Of a stretch of 64,000 nucleotides of DNA, positions 54,071 through 64,000 are shown piece by piece (position 1 is the first letter of the stretch; the number at the start of each line of letters is the position of its first letter). Origin of the DNA: Micromonospora solifontis (GTDB taxonomy: Bacteria > Actinomycetota > Actinomycetes > Mycobacteriales > Micromonosporaceae); assembly GCF_003725545.1 (NCBI RefSeq), contig NZ_RJLN01000002.1, positions 62,001 to 126,000 on the forward strand, in the 5' to 3' direction. Both the position numbers and the translations under genes were made by a program. Below the pieces are notes generated by a model. The model saw only the letters and a list, made by a program, of their open reading frames with translations, searched no databases and had not been told where the DNA came from.

Positions 54071-55534
54071 TCAACCGCCGACGGCCACCCGCTCGTCCGT
54101 GGTGAGCCGGTCCCCCGCCCGGTACGGCACCAGCTCGGCGGCGAGCGCCTCGTTGACCCGTACGTGCAGAAGCGTCCCCTCCGGCAGGTGCGCGGTGCTC
54201 AGCACCTCCCCCTGCCGGTGCACCCGGGCGACCAGGTCACCCCGGTCGTACGGGAGCACGGCCCGGACCTCGACGGCCGGGCGGGGCAGACGCTGCTCGA
54301 TCGCCTCGCGCAGCCCGTCGATCCCGCGCCCGCTGTGCGCGGAGACGAGGACCGCCTCCGGCCAGAGCCGCTTGAGCCGCAGCAGGGTCTCCTCGTCGGC
54401 CGCGTCGGTCTTGTTGACCACCAGCAGCTCGGGGAGCCGGTCGGCGCCCACCTCGGCGAGCACCTCGCGGACCGCCCGGACCTGCTCCTCCGGGTCGGGG
54501 TGGGTGCCGTCGACCACGTGCACCACCAGGTCGGCGTCGGCGACCTCCTCCAGCGTCGAGCGGAACGCCTCGACGATCTGGTGCGGCAGGTGCCGGACGA
54601 ACCCGACGGTGTCGGAGAGTGTGTAGAGCCGCCCGTCGGGCGTGGTGGCCCGGCGGATGGTCGGGTCCAGGGTGGCGAACAGGGCGTTCTCCACCAGCAC
54701 GCCCGCCCCGGTCAGGCGGTTGAGCAGGCTGGACTTGCCGGCGTTGGTGTAGCCGGCGATGGCCACCGCGGGCACCGCGTTGCGGGAGCGCCGGGCGCGC
54801 TTGGTCTGGCGTACCGTCGTCATGCTCTTGATCTCGCGGCGCAGCCGCGCGATCCGGTGCCGGATCCGGCGCCGGTCGGTCTCGAGCTTGGTCTCACCGG
54901 GGCCGCGCAGGCCGACGCCGCCGCCGGCGCCGCCACCCCGGCCGCTGCCGCCGGTCTGCCGGGAGAGGGTGTCACCCCAACCGCGCAGCCGGGGCAGCAG
55001 GTATTCGAGCTGGGCCAGCTCGACCTGGGCCTTACCTTCCCGGCTCTTGGCGTGCTGGGCGAAGATGTCGAGGATCAGGGCGGTCCGGTCGACCACCTTG
55101 ACCTTGGTGCGCTGCTCCAGGTTGCGCAGCTGCGACGGGGAGAGTTCACCGTCGCAGATGACCGTGTCGGCGCCGGTGGAGAGCACCACCGAGCCGAGGT
55201 CGTCGACCTTGCCCCGACCGATGTAGGTGGCCGGGTCGGGCCGGTTGCGCCGCTGGATCAGCCCCTCGAGCACCTGCGAGCCGGCCGTCTCGGCCAGCGC
55301 CGCCAGCTCGGTGAGGCTGTTCTCGGCGTCCTCCTGCGTCCCCTCGGTCCAGACCCCCACCAGGACGACCCGCTCCAGCCGGAGCTGGCGGTATTCCACC
55401 TCGGTGATGTCGGTGAGCTCGGTGGAGAGGCCGGGGACCCGCCGCAACGCCTGCCGCTCCGACAGCTCGAACTCGCCGGTGGTGGCGTCGAGCTCGTCGT
55501 CCTCGTAGGGAAGGTAGGTCTCCTGCTCGCGCAA
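54071..55534 (-). CDS. hflX: Ribosome-associated GTPase HflX
   Basis: 487 residues. N-terminal HflX domain (ELAALAETAGSQVLEGLIQ, ATYIGRGKVDDL), Gly-rich linker (GGSGRGGGAGGGVGLRGPGE, about residue 205), then the GTPase: G1 GYTNAGKSSLLNRL, G3 DTVGFVRHLPH, G4 VVNKTD, G5 VSAHSG. HflX splits stalled or hibernating 70S ribosomes. The start is chosen as TTG 55534 because ACAGGAG lies six to eight bases upstream and there is no good ATG/GTG with a ribosome-binding site; the upstream codons read MRRALAHVRML and could be an alternative from 55618. Conserved between lexA and dapF in actinobacteria. Confidence 0.94.
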   Translation of the reverse strand: MREQETYLPYEDDELDATTGEFELSERQALRRVPGLSTELTDITEVEYRQLRLERVVLVGVWTEGTQEDAENSLTELAALAETAGSQVLEGLIQRRNRPDPATYIGRGKVDDLGSVVLSTGADTVICDGELSPSQLRNLEQRTKVKVVDRTALILDIFAQHAKSREGKAQVELAQLEYLLPRLRGWGDTLSRQTGGSGRGGGAGGGVGLRGPGETKLETDRRRIRHRIARLRREIKSMTTVRQTKRARRSRNAVPAVAIAGYTNAGKSSLLNRLTGAGVLVENALFATLDPTIRRATTPDGRLYTLSDTVGFVRHLPHQIVEAFRSTLEEVADADLVVHVVDGTHPDPEEQVRAVREVLAEVGADRLPELLVVNKTDAADEETLLRLKRLWPEAVLVSAHSGRGIDGLREAIEQRLPRPAVEVRAVLPYDRGDLVARVHRQGEVLSTAHLPEGTLLHVRVNEALAAELVPYRAGDRLTTDERVAVGG

Positions 55535-55730
55535 ACCGCGTCTCCTGTCCGTTATGTCTATCGCCGGGGTATTTCCCGCGCGTATGAGCATCCTGACATG
55601 TGCCAACGCGCGGCGCACCTGCTATATGCCCGTGGCGCTACTAACTGGTAGCGGGGTCGGATGCCGGCCGAGCAGGGCGGGCGAGTAGAAATGCGAGTCG
55701 AGCCGTTCAGCGCCGACGGAGGAGTTCCAC

Positions 55731-57203
55731 GTGGCCAACACCCGACTGCCGAGTGCCGGATTCTCGATCACGATCCGGATCGCGGTGCCCGCGGACGCCT
55801 CCTCCATCGGGCGGCTGACCACCGCGGCGGGCGAGGCCGGCGCCATCGTCACCGCGCTGGACGTGGTCGACTCCGACCCGGCTTCCGTGATTGTCGACCT
55901 CACCTGCGACACCGCCGACGCGAACCACGCCGACCAGGTGGTCGACGCGCTGACCGCGCTCGACGGGGTGGACGTCCGCAAGGTCTCCGACCGGACCTTC
56001 CTGCTGCACCTCGGCGGCAAGATCGAGGTCAGCTCGAAGGTCGCGCTGCGCACCCGCGACGAGCTGTCCCGGGCGTACACCCCGGGCGTGGCCCGGGTCT
56101 GCCAGGCGATCGCGGAGAACCCGGCCGACGCCCGCCGGCTCACCATCAAGCGGAACACGGTCGCCGTGGTCAGCGACGGCTCCGCCGTGCTCGGCCTGGG
56201 CAACCTGGGCCCGGCCGCCTCGCTGCCGGTGATGGAGGGCAAGGCGGCGCTGTTCAAGCGCTTCGGCGGGGTGGACGCCTGGCCGGTGGTGCTGGACACC
56301 CAGGACACCGACGAGATCGTCTCGATCGTGAAGGCGATCGCGCCCGCGTACGGCGGGATCAACCTGGAGGACATCGCCGCGCCGCGCTGCTTCGAGATCG
56401 AGGCCCGGCTGCGCGAGGCGCTGGACATCCCGGTCTTCCACGACGACCAGCACGGCACCGCGATCTGCGTGCTGGCCGCGCTGACCAACGCGCTGCGCGT
56501 CGTGGGCAAGCAGCTCGCGGACGTCCGGGTGGTGGTCTCCGGCGCCGGCGCGGCCGGCACCGCGATCATGAAGCTGCTGCTGCGCCAGGGCGTGGGCGAC
56601 ATCATCGCGTACGACCGGCAGGGTGCCCTGCACCGCGGGCTGCCCGACCTGAACCCGGCCTGGCAGTGGCTGGCGGAGCACACCAACAAGGAGAACTACT
56701 CCGGCGACCTGGCGGGGGCGGTGCGGGGCGCGGACGTCTTCATCGGGGTGAGCGCGCCGAACCTGCTCACCGGCGAGGACATCGCCACCATGGCCAAGGA
56801 CGCCATCGTCTTCGCGCTGGCCAACCCGGACCCGGAGGTCGACCCGCGGGAGGCGCGCAAGCACGCCGCGGTGGTCGCCACCGGCCGCTCGGACCAGCCG
56901 AACCAGATCAACAACGTGCTGGCGTTCCCCGGCGTCTTCCGCGGCATGCTCGACGCGCACGCCGAGGAGTTCACCGAGGAGATGGCGATCGCGGCGGCCC
57001 GGGCCATCGCGGACGTGGTCGGCGAGGACAAGATCAACCCGACGGTGATCGTGCCGAGCGTCTTCGACTCCCGGGTCGCCCCGGCGGTCGCGGCGGCGGT
57101 CCGCGCCGCCGCCCAGAACCCCGCCGTCACTCCCCCGCCGGCCGCCGACCCCGGCCCCGCCGACCTCCCCGAGATCGCCGCCAACGCCAGCGCCACTCCC
57201 TGA
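55731..57203 (+). CDS. NAD-dependent malic enzyme with N-terminal ACT domain
   Basis: 490 residues. Residues about 10-85 form an ACT domain (FSITIRIAVPADASSIGRLTT), usually an amino acid or metabolite sensor. The malic enzyme part follows: RDELSRAYTPGVARVCQAI, VSDGSAVLGLGNLGP with the metal and substrate region, VFHDDQHGTAICVLAAL, and NAD-binding VVSGAGAAGTAIMKLLL. It decarboxylates malate to pyruvate, feeding acetyl-CoA or gluconeogenesis. C-terminal 35 residues are a Pro/Ala tail. GTG 55731 has GGAGGAG at 55718-55724. Confidence 0.93.
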   Translation: MANTRLPSAGFSITIRIAVPADASSIGRLTTAAGEAGAIVTALDVVDSDPASVIVDLTCDTADANHADQVVDALTALDGVDVRKVSDRTFLLHLGGKIEVSSKVALRTRDELSRAYTPGVARVCQAIAENPADARRLTIKRNTVAVVSDGSAVLGLGNLGPAASLPVMEGKAALFKRFGGVDAWPVVLDTQDTDEIVSIVKAIAPAYGGINLEDIAAPRCFEIEARLREALDIPVFHDDQHGTAICVLAALTNALRVVGKQLADVRVVVSGAGAAGTAIMKLLLRQGVGDIIAYDRQGALHRGLPDLNPAWQWLAEHTNKENYSGDLAGAVRGADVFIGVSAPNLLTGEDIATMAKDAIVFALANPDPEVDPREARKHAAVVATGRSDQPNQINNVLAFPGVFRGMLDAHAEEFTEEMAIAAARAIADVVGEDKINPTVIVPSVFDSRVAPAVAAAVRAAAQNPAVTPPPAADPGPADLPEIAANASATP

Positions 57204-57465
57204 CCCGGCACCGCCCGCCACCCCGCGCCCGCGCCCGCGTGGCTGGCTGCGCCTTCGCAGCGGCCGGGGCGCGGCGATCCCGCGCCGAGCGCTCTGCGTC
57301 GCGCGGCCTTCGATGCCGCAGGGACTCCGGCGTGTCGCGGGGCCCTGGCCGAAGCCTTGATGGCGGTATCCGGCCGGCCAGCGGCGCGAACCGCGCGGGC
57401 GTCAGCGGCCGGCGGCACCTGACCGGGGGCAGCGCGGTGGGACGAAGGTGCGGCCGGGCGCCGGT
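57204..57465. other. Intergenic region without recognisable genes
   Basis: 262 bases between convergent malic enzyme and dapF. It contains short hairpins (for example GCTGCG-CCTT-CGCAGC near 57248) but no strong terminator, palindromic element or open frame with coding character. It may be decayed sequence. Confidence 0.4.
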
Positions 57466-58311
57466 TCAGGGCAGGAGGGCGGGAAGGGTGATCTCGCCGG
57501 TGGCGACCAGGACCGCGGGGCCGGAGAGCCAGCAGGAGTCGTCGGTGACCGTCACCGTGAGGCGGCCGCCCGGGACGTCCACGACGATCGTGCCGGTGTC
57601 CCGACCGGCGTCGCGCAGCGCGACCGCGGCGACCGCGCAGGTGCCCGTGCCGCAGGAGAGCGTCTCGGCCGAGCCCCGCTCGTAGACCCGCATCAGCACG
57701 TGCCCGTCGGCGCCGTCGACGGGCTCGCCGGGCGTGGTGAACTCGACGTTCACCCCGGCCGGGAAGGCCGCCGGGTCGACCTCGGGAGCCCGGGTGAGAT
57801 CCAGGGCGGGCAGCTCCAGCGCGCCGGGCAGCGCGCAGACCAGGTGCGGATTGCCCACGTCCACCGCCGCGCCGGTCAGGGTCAGGCCGCCCAGGGTGGC
57901 GGTGGCCGTGTCGTACAGCCGAGGGCGCCGCATCTCCACCGCCACGTCCGCGCCCTCGACCCGGGCCCGCACCAGACCGGCGCGGGTGGCCACCGGCAGC
58001 GTCCCGCCCGACGGGGTGACCAGCCCGGCCTCCAGCAGGTAGCGCACGAAGACCCGGGCGCCGTTGCCGCACATCTCGGCGAACGAGCCGTCGGAGTTCC
58101 AGTAGTCCATGAACCACTCGGCCTCGCCGGCCAGGGCGGCGCCGTCCGGGTGCTTGGCGGCCCGCACCACGCGCAGCACGCCGTCCCCACCGATCCCGCG
58201 CCGCCGGTCGCAGAGCGCGGCGACCAGCTCGGTCGTCAGGTCGAGCGCGCCGTCCGGGTCGGGCAGGATGACGAAATCGTTGCCGGTGCCGTGGCCCTTG
58301 GTGAACTCCAC
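57466..58311 (-). CDS. dapF: Diaminopimelate epimerase
   Basis: 281 residues. Converts LL- to meso-diaminopimelate for peptidoglycan and lysine, cofactor-independent with two cysteines: AEMCGNGARVF (first Cys) and LSCGTGTCAVAA (second Cys), both clear. ATG 58311 begins MEFTKGHGTGNDFV. It follows miaA after seven bases on the same strand, so it is in the dioxygenase-miaA-dapF operon. Confidence 0.97.
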   Translation of the reverse strand: MEFTKGHGTGNDFVILPDPDGALDLTTELVAALCDRRRGIGGDGVLRVVRAAKHPDGAALAGEAEWFMDYWNSDGSFAEMCGNGARVFVRYLLEAGLVTPSGGTLPVATRAGLVRARVEGADVAVEMRRPRLYDTATATLGGLTLTGAAVDVGNPHLVCALPGALELPALDLTRAPEVDPAAFPAGVNVEFTTPGEPVDGADGHVLMRVYERGSAETLSCGTGTCAVAAVALRDAGRDTGTIVVDVPGGRLTVTVTDDSCWLSGPAVLVATGEITLPALLP

Positions 58312-58318
58312 GCCCCCA

Positions 58319-59230
58319 TCATTCCCGATGCTCGGCGACCATCCGCAGCGCGGTGTCGAGAACCGCGGGCGCGGCCGAGTCCAGCCAGTGGATCCGGGGG
58401 TCGCGCCGGAACCAGGAGCGCTGCCGGCGGACGAACCGGCGGGTGGCCCGGATCGTCTCGTCGTACGCCTCGGCCTCGGTCAGCTCGCCCGCCAGGAAGC
58501 GCAGCACCTGCTGGTAGCCGAGCGCCCGGCTGGCGGTACGCCCCTCGGGCAGGCCGCGACCGACCAGGGCCCGCGTCTCAGCGACCAGGCCGTCGGCCCA
58601 CATCCGGTCCACCCGCAGCGCGATCCGCTCGTCCAGCAGGGCGGTGTCCAGGTCCACGCCGAGCTGCACGGACGGATAGAACGGGGTCGGCTCGGGCAGG
58701 GACGCGGTGAACGGCGCCCCGGTCAGCTCGATCACCTCCAGGGCCCGGACGATCCGCCGGCCGTTGGTCGGCAGGATGCCGGCCGCGGCCACCGGGTCGG
58801 CCTCGGCCAGCCGGGCGTGCAGCGGGGCCGGGCCGACCGCGGCCAGCTCCGCCTCCAGCCGCTCCCGCACGGCCGGGTCGGTGCCGGGGAACTCGAACTG
58901 CTCCAGCACCGCCCGCACGTAGAGACCGGAGCCGCCGACCAGCAGCGGGACCTTGCCCCGGGCCAGGATGTCGTCGACCGCCGCGCGGGCCAGCTTCTGG
59001 TATTCGGCGACGCTGGCCGGCTCGGTCACCTCCCAGATGTCGAGCAGGTGATGCGGCACCCCCTCGCGCTCGGCCGGGGTCAGCTTCGCGGTGCCGATGT
59101 CCATGCCCCGGTAAAGCTGCATCGAGTCGGCGTTGACCACCTCCCCGTCGAGGGCGTGCGCCAGGGCGATGCTCAGCGCCGACTTGCCGGCCGCGGTCGG
59201 CCCGACCACGGCCACCACCGCGCCGGTCAT
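58319..59230 (-). CDS. miaA: tRNA dimethylallyltransferase
   Basis: 303 residues. Transfers dimethylallyl from DMAPP to adenosine 37 of UNN-reading tRNAs; the MiaB enzyme at the window end then adds methylthio. P-loop VVGPTAAGKSALSI, DSMQLYRGMDIGTAK and VGGSGLYVRAVL are diagnostic, with LPTNGRRIVRALEVIELTG (given in part). ATG 59230 overlaps the upstream dioxygenase-like gene stop (ATGA), and dapF begins seven bases downstream. Confidence 0.97.
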   Translation of the reverse strand: MTGAVVAVVGPTAAGKSALSIALAHALDGEVVNADSMQLYRGMDIGTAKLTPAEREGVPHHLLDIWEVTEPASVAEYQKLARAAVDDILARGKVPLLVGGSGLYVRAVLEQFEFPGTDPAVRERLEAELAAVGPAPLHARLAEADPVAAAGILPTNGRRIVRALEVIELTGAPFTASLPEPTPFYPSVQLGVDLDTALLDERIALRVDRMWADGLVAETRALVGRGLPEGRTASRALGYQQVLRFLAGELTEAEAYDETIRATRRFVRRQRSWFRRDPRIHWLDSAAPAVLDTALRMVAEHRE

Positions 59231-59946
59231 GCCCGGTCCCAGTTCGCCACGAAGTAGGCAACGCCGTAGGGGGCCTCGTGGTGGCTGAGCCGGCCCCGCC
59301 AGTCGCCGCCCGCCGCCCGGACCGCGCCGGCCAGCACCTGCCAGGACGCCCGCCCGGCCACCTTCAGCTCCGCCGACAGCCCCGGGTCCAGGTCGAGCAG
59401 GGCGGCGGCGTCCGCGCCGGCAAGGGCGCGGGCCACCCCCTCGTCGTACGCTTCGGCGCGCGGGTCGTCGTAGCCGGGCGCCTGGACGCCCCGGCAGGCC
59501 GACCCGTCCCCCAGCACCAGCAACGCGGTACGCCCCGCCGGCTCGGCGGCGAGCGCCGCGCCGAAGTCGGCGCACTCGTCGGGGGTCGCGTCGGCGGCGA
59601 TCGCGGCCGCCCGGCGGGGCAGTTCGGTGCCGGAGCGGCCGATCAGCCAGGCGCCGATCGTCAGGCTCAGCGGCAGCCGCTCCCCGCCGGCGCAGTTGAC
59701 CTTCCACAGCCGCACGTACCGGTCGACGCCGAAGCTGCGCAGCGAGCCGTAGTCGGCGGCGTCGAACCGCTCGGTGCGGGGGCCGGCCCCGACCATCAGG
59801 ATCACCTCGGGATCCGCGGCGAGCAGGCCGGCGACCGCGGCGGCGCAGGCGGCGCGGAGGTGGTCCAGCTCACCGGCCGCGGCACCGGCGACCTCGGGCA
59901 CGAGCAGGGGCGGGTGGGGGCAGACGGCGGCGGCGACCAGTGGCAC
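59227..59946 (-). CDS. Class III extradiol dioxygenase (LigB)-like protein
   Basis: 239 residues. LigB-type fold with the metal-binding HPP in AAVCPHPPLLVPEVAG; other conserved segments are GERLPLSLTIGAWLI and LLVLGDGSACRG. The second metal His/Glu are not obvious, so catalysis is uncertain. A homologue sits beside miaA in most actinobacteria (Rv2728c position), so a tRNA-linked role is possible but untested. ATG 59946. Coupled to miaA through ATGA. Confidence 0.85.
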   Translation of the reverse strand: MPLVAAAVCPHPPLLVPEVAGAAAGELDHLRAACAAAVAGLLAADPEVILMVGAGPRTERFDAADYGSLRSFGVDRYVRLWKVNCAGGERLPLSLTIGAWLIGRSGTELPRRAAAIAADATPDECADFGAALAAEPAGRTALLVLGDGSACRGVQAPGYDDPRAEAYDEGVARALAGADAAALLDLDPGLSAELKVAGRASWQVLAGAVRAAGGDWRGRLSHHEAPYGVAYFVANWDRA

Positions 59947-60149
59947 GGGTCCAACCTATCCGGACGCACCGGTGCGTCCCCGCGCCGATCCGGTCATCGA
60001 GGCGCTACGACACCGTATGGTCACGGTCGACGACAGGCGCTCGACACGGACGGGGGCGGACCTGTGACAATGCCGGGAGTAACTTTGCTGCGCCGTGGCG
60101 GCGATCGAGGGGGCGGCCCCGTCGACGCCGGGAGAACGAGGATGGGCAC

Positions 60150-61358
60150 ATGAGCGACTGGACTGCCTTCGGACGGGTGGACGAGGACGGCACCGTCTAC
60201 GTCAAGACCGCCGAAGGTGAGCGGGTGGTCGGATCCTGGCAGGCGGGGGCCCCGGAGGAGGGGCTGGCCCACTTCGCCCGACGCTTCGCCGACCTGGTGA
60301 CGGAGGTGGATCTGACCGAGGCCCGGCTCAACTCGGGCGCGGCGGACGCCGGCCACTCGCTGACCACGATCCGGCGGATCCGCGCCTCGCTTCCCGAGGC
60401 CCACGTGGTCGGCGACATCGACGCCCTGGCCACGCGCCTGGACAAGCTGGCCGCGGTGGCCGAGGAGAAGGCCGGCGAGGCCAAGGCGGCCCGGGACGCC
60501 GCCCGGGGCGAGGCCCTGGCCCGCAAGACCGCTCTGGTGGAGGAGGCGGAGAAGCTCGCCGCCGAGTCGACCGGCTGGAAGACCGCCGGTGACCGGCTCA
60601 AGGAGATCCTCGACGAGTGGAAGACCATCCGCGGGGTCGACAAGAAGACCGACGGTGAGCTGTGGAAGCGGTTCGCCGCCGCCCGCGACGCGTTCACCCG
60701 CCGCCGGGGCGCCCACTTCGCCTCCCTGGACCAGCAGCGCAAGCAGGCGCAGACGGTCAAGGAGGAGCTGGTCGCCGAGGCCGAGAAGCTGAAGGAGTCC
60801 ACGGACTGGGCGATCACCGCCAACCAGCTCAAGGAGCTGATGGCCCAGTGGAAGGCCGCCCCGCGGGCGTCCAAGGAGGCCGAGCAGAAGCTCTGGGAAC
60901 GGTTCCGGGCCGCCCAGGACCACTTCTTCACCCGGCGCAGCGAGGTCTTCTCCGCCCGGGACAACGAGCAGCGGGCCAACCTGGAGCGCAAGCAGGCCCT
61001 GCTCGCCGAGGCCGAGGCGCTCGACGTCGACGGCGACCCGAAGGGCGCCCAGGCGAAGCTGCGGGAGATCCAGGCCCAGTGGCACGAGGCCGGCCGGGTG
61101 CCCCGCGAGGCGGCCGCCGGGCTGGAGCGCCGGCTGCGCGCCGTGGACGACAAGGTCCGCGAGGTCATGGACTCGGCGTGGCGGCGCACCACCAAGGAGG
61201 ACAGCCCGCTGCTCGCCCAGATGCGGGCGCAGGTCGCCGAGGCCGAGGAGCGGCTGGCCCGCGCCCAGGCCGCCGGTGACGCCCGCCGGATCAAGGAGGC
61301 CGAGCAGGCGCTCGCCTCGAAGCGGCAGTTCCTCCAGTTGGCCGAGCAGACCAGCTGA
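60150..61358 (+). CDS. DUF349 coiled-coil protein
   Basis: 402 residues. N-terminal beta segment (FGRVDEDGTVYVKTAEGERVVG) then three to four DUF349 repeats of about 75 residues, each with a W-LKEL/W-K core (ADRLKEILDEWKTIR, ANQLKELMAQWKAA, AKLREIQAQWHEAGRV), all helical coiled coil and highly charged. DUF349 proteins have an unknown role, sometimes linked to DNA-repair loci. ATG 60150 has GAGGAT nearby. It ends at a strong terminator. Divergent from the dioxygenase-miaA-dapF operon. Confidence 0.92.
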   Translation: MSDWTAFGRVDEDGTVYVKTAEGERVVGSWQAGAPEEGLAHFARRFADLVTEVDLTEARLNSGAADAGHSLTTIRRIRASLPEAHVVGDIDALATRLDKLAAVAEEKAGEAKAARDAARGEALARKTALVEEAEKLAAESTGWKTAGDRLKEILDEWKTIRGVDKKTDGELWKRFAAARDAFTRRRGAHFASLDQQRKQAQTVKEELVAEAEKLKESTDWAITANQLKELMAQWKAAPRASKEAEQKLWERFRAAQDHFFTRRSEVFSARDNEQRANLERKQALLAEAEALDVDGDPKGAQAKLREIQAQWHEAGRVPREAAAGLERRLRAVDDKVREVMDSAWRRTTKEDSPLLAQMRAQVAEAEERLARAQAAGDARRIKEAEQALASKRQFLQLAEQTS

Positions 61359-61371
61359 CCTGACCGACCCC

Positions 61372-61408
61372 GGCAGCCCCCGGTCCCCTGACGGGACCGG
61401 GGGCTGCC
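61372..61408 (+). terminator. Strong intrinsic terminator after DUF349
   Basis: A 16-bp perfect stem (GGCAGCCCCCGGTCCC, 61372-61387, with 61393-61408) and a 5-base loop, 13 bases after the stop codon. Confidence 0.8.
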
Positions 61409-61413
61409 GCGTG

Positions 61414-63283
<1,870 letters not shown>

Positions 63284-63284
63284 G

Positions 63285-63338
63285 TAAGGAGGGGCCCCTT
63301 TTTAACAGACGTCTGTTAAAAAGGGGCCCCTCCTTACA
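63285..63338. repeat. GGGCCC palindromic element, copy D (perfect 54-bp palindrome)
   Basis: Each 27-bp half begins GTAAGGAGGGGCCCCTTT and ends at the central GACGTC; the two halves are exact reverse complements with no spacer. It lies between the convergent cellulase and miaB genes; the miaB TAA stop (63334-63336) is inside it. Confidence 0.9.
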
Positions 63339-64000
63339 CCCCGGCGCAGCCGCCGGTGGGCGCGGGCGCCGCGGCCGGCGCGCCGATCGTCGGCAGCCCC
63401 AGCAGCACCCCGGGGGTACGCGGGGCGCGCCCCGCCTCGGCGGCGTCGCCGGCCCGGGTCCGCCGGTGCGACAGCGGCTCCCCGTCGGCGTTGAGGTGGT
63501 GCGGGGCGGCGTACGTGACGGTGGTGTGCACGATGTCGCCGGGGCGGATCTGCCCGGCCAGCGAGCCGGCGTCGCCGAGCTGGCCGTTCGCTCCGGCTGC
63601 GCCGGTCGCGAAGTGCACCAGGCGGCCGTCGCGGGCCCGGCCGGACATCCGGCCGGTGCGCTCGTCCTTGCGCCCCTCGCCGACGGCGACCAGCACCTCG
63701 ACCGTTTCGCCCACGAGCTTCTTGTTCTCCGCCCAGGTGATCTCCTCGACCGTGGCGATCAGCCGCTCGTAGCGCTCCTGCACGACCTGCTTGGGCAGCT
63801 GACCGTCCATGGTCGCCGCCGGGGTGCCGGGGCGCTTGGAGTACTGGAAGGTGAACGCCGAGGAGAAGCGCGCCTCGCGGACCACGTCGAGGGTGCGCTC
63901 GAAGTCCGCGTCGGTCTCGCCGGGGAAGCCGACGATGATGTCGGTGGTGATCGCCGCGTCCGGCATCGCCGCCCGGACCTTCTCGATGATGCCCAGGTAC
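63334..64000 (-). CDS. miaB: tRNA-2-methylthio-N6-dimethylallyladenosine synthase, C-terminal part
   Basis: The last 222 codons lie in the window. MiaB is a radical-SAM methylthiotransferase acting on the MiaA product. Visible: [33 protein letters not shown] (given here in two parts, ending [13 protein letters not shown]), the [16 protein letters not shown] motif that follows the radical SAM core, and the C-terminal TRAM domain ([20 protein letters not shown] onward). The iron-sulfur cysteines lie outside the window. The TAA stop is inside palindromic element D. Confidence 0.96.
   Translation of the reverse strand, partial: YLGIIEKVRAAMPDAAITTDIIVGFPGETDADFERTLDVVREARFSSAFTFQYSKRPGTPAATMDGQLPKQVVQERYERLIATVEEITWAENKKLVGETVEVLVAVGEGRKDERTGRMSGRARDGRLVHFATGAAGANGQLGDAGSLAGQIRPGDIVHTTVTYAAPHHLNADGEPLSHRRTRAGDAAEAGRAPRTPGVLLGLPTIGAPAAAPAPTGGCAGV

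Noticed and set aside
57204-57465. Pseudogene remnant after malic enzyme
   Set aside because: No frame gives a recognisable protein segment, so decay of a gene is only a guess and I do not call it.

Overview
The window is high-GC (about 73%) DNA from an actinobacterium, most likely a member of the Micromonosporaceae such as Micromonospora. The grounds are: GTG starts and 4-base GTGA/ATGA gene overlaps throughout, an actinobacterial principal sigma factor, the actinobacteria-specific families DUF3039, DUF3093, DUF3099, DUF3159, DUF3710, DUF4193, DUF5522 and DUF7455, an HTH/DUF5753 plus DUF397 pair, a B12-dependent ribonucleotide reductase, and a GH5-CBM2 cellulase. From memory of the M. tuberculosis map, the backbone follows Rv2682c to Rv2733c: dxs, RNA methyltransferase, APC permease, ceoB-ceoC, DUF3159, OB-fold, DUF3710, dut, DUF3093, DUF4193, cei, suhB, sigA, sigB, ideR, nrdR, lexA, hflX, dapF, miaA, miaB. 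Accessory genes are threaded between these core blocks.

Layout. 1-410: a VapC/FitB toxin (cut by the window edge) with its FitA-like antitoxin. 0.5-5 kb: dxs, anmK and a TrmA/RumA-type RNA methyltransferase. 5-8.6 kb: a KimA-like potassium permease diverging from two TrkA-type gating proteins. 8.6-13.2 kb: the dut operon and small DUF genes. 13.6-17.6 kb: LytR_C protein, SuhB and the principal sigma factor. 17.8-23 kb: helicase, TRIC channel, DUF3039, pseudouridine catabolism (psuG-psuK), DUF3099. 23.1-23.7 kb: a leaderless toxin-antitoxin-like pair. 23.7-29.9 kb: LtrA, HhH-GPD protein, secreted subtilase, methyltransferase, dtd, Spo0M. 30-36.7 kb: group 2 sigma factor, a protein acetyltransferase with acetyl-CoA-synthetase-like domains next to the AcuC deacetylase, a sulfurtransferase and a DtxR/IdeR regulator. 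36.7-45.4 kb: mostly accessory genes, including asparaginase and an autoregulated ECF42 sigma factor with its YCII partner. 45.5-47.3 kb: a three-gene cassette of 59-72 residue cysteine proteins diverging from an HTH/DUF5753-DUF397 pair across an AT-rich repeat region. 47.6-52.4 kb: nrdJ, nrdR and lexA. 52.4-64 kb: a membrane beta-propeller with a Gly/Tyr tail, hflX, malic enzyme, dapF, miaA, a dioxygenase-like gene, DUF349, the cellulase and the C-terminal part of miaB.

Functionally, the window holds DNA precursor supply and its control (dut, nrdJ, nrdR, lexA), transcription initiation (two primary-type sigma factors and one ECF), tRNA/rRNA modification (miaA, miaB, dtd, RNA methyltransferase, hflX), potassium homeostasis, and acetyl-CoA or C4 metabolism with reversible lysine acetylation.

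The most unusual content is non-coding. Four copies of a roughly 55-bp GGGCCC-rich palindromic element sit at gene ends, and three of them supply a stop codon; one copy is a perfect 54-bp palindrome. A second dispersed 55-bp inverted-repeat family appears twice. There is a triplicated terminator-like hairpin, a 20-bp repeat that encodes an N-terminus, and many apparently leaderless promoters. The best candidate for an undescribed protein system is the small cysteine-protein cassette with its divergent regulator at 45.5-47.3 kb.
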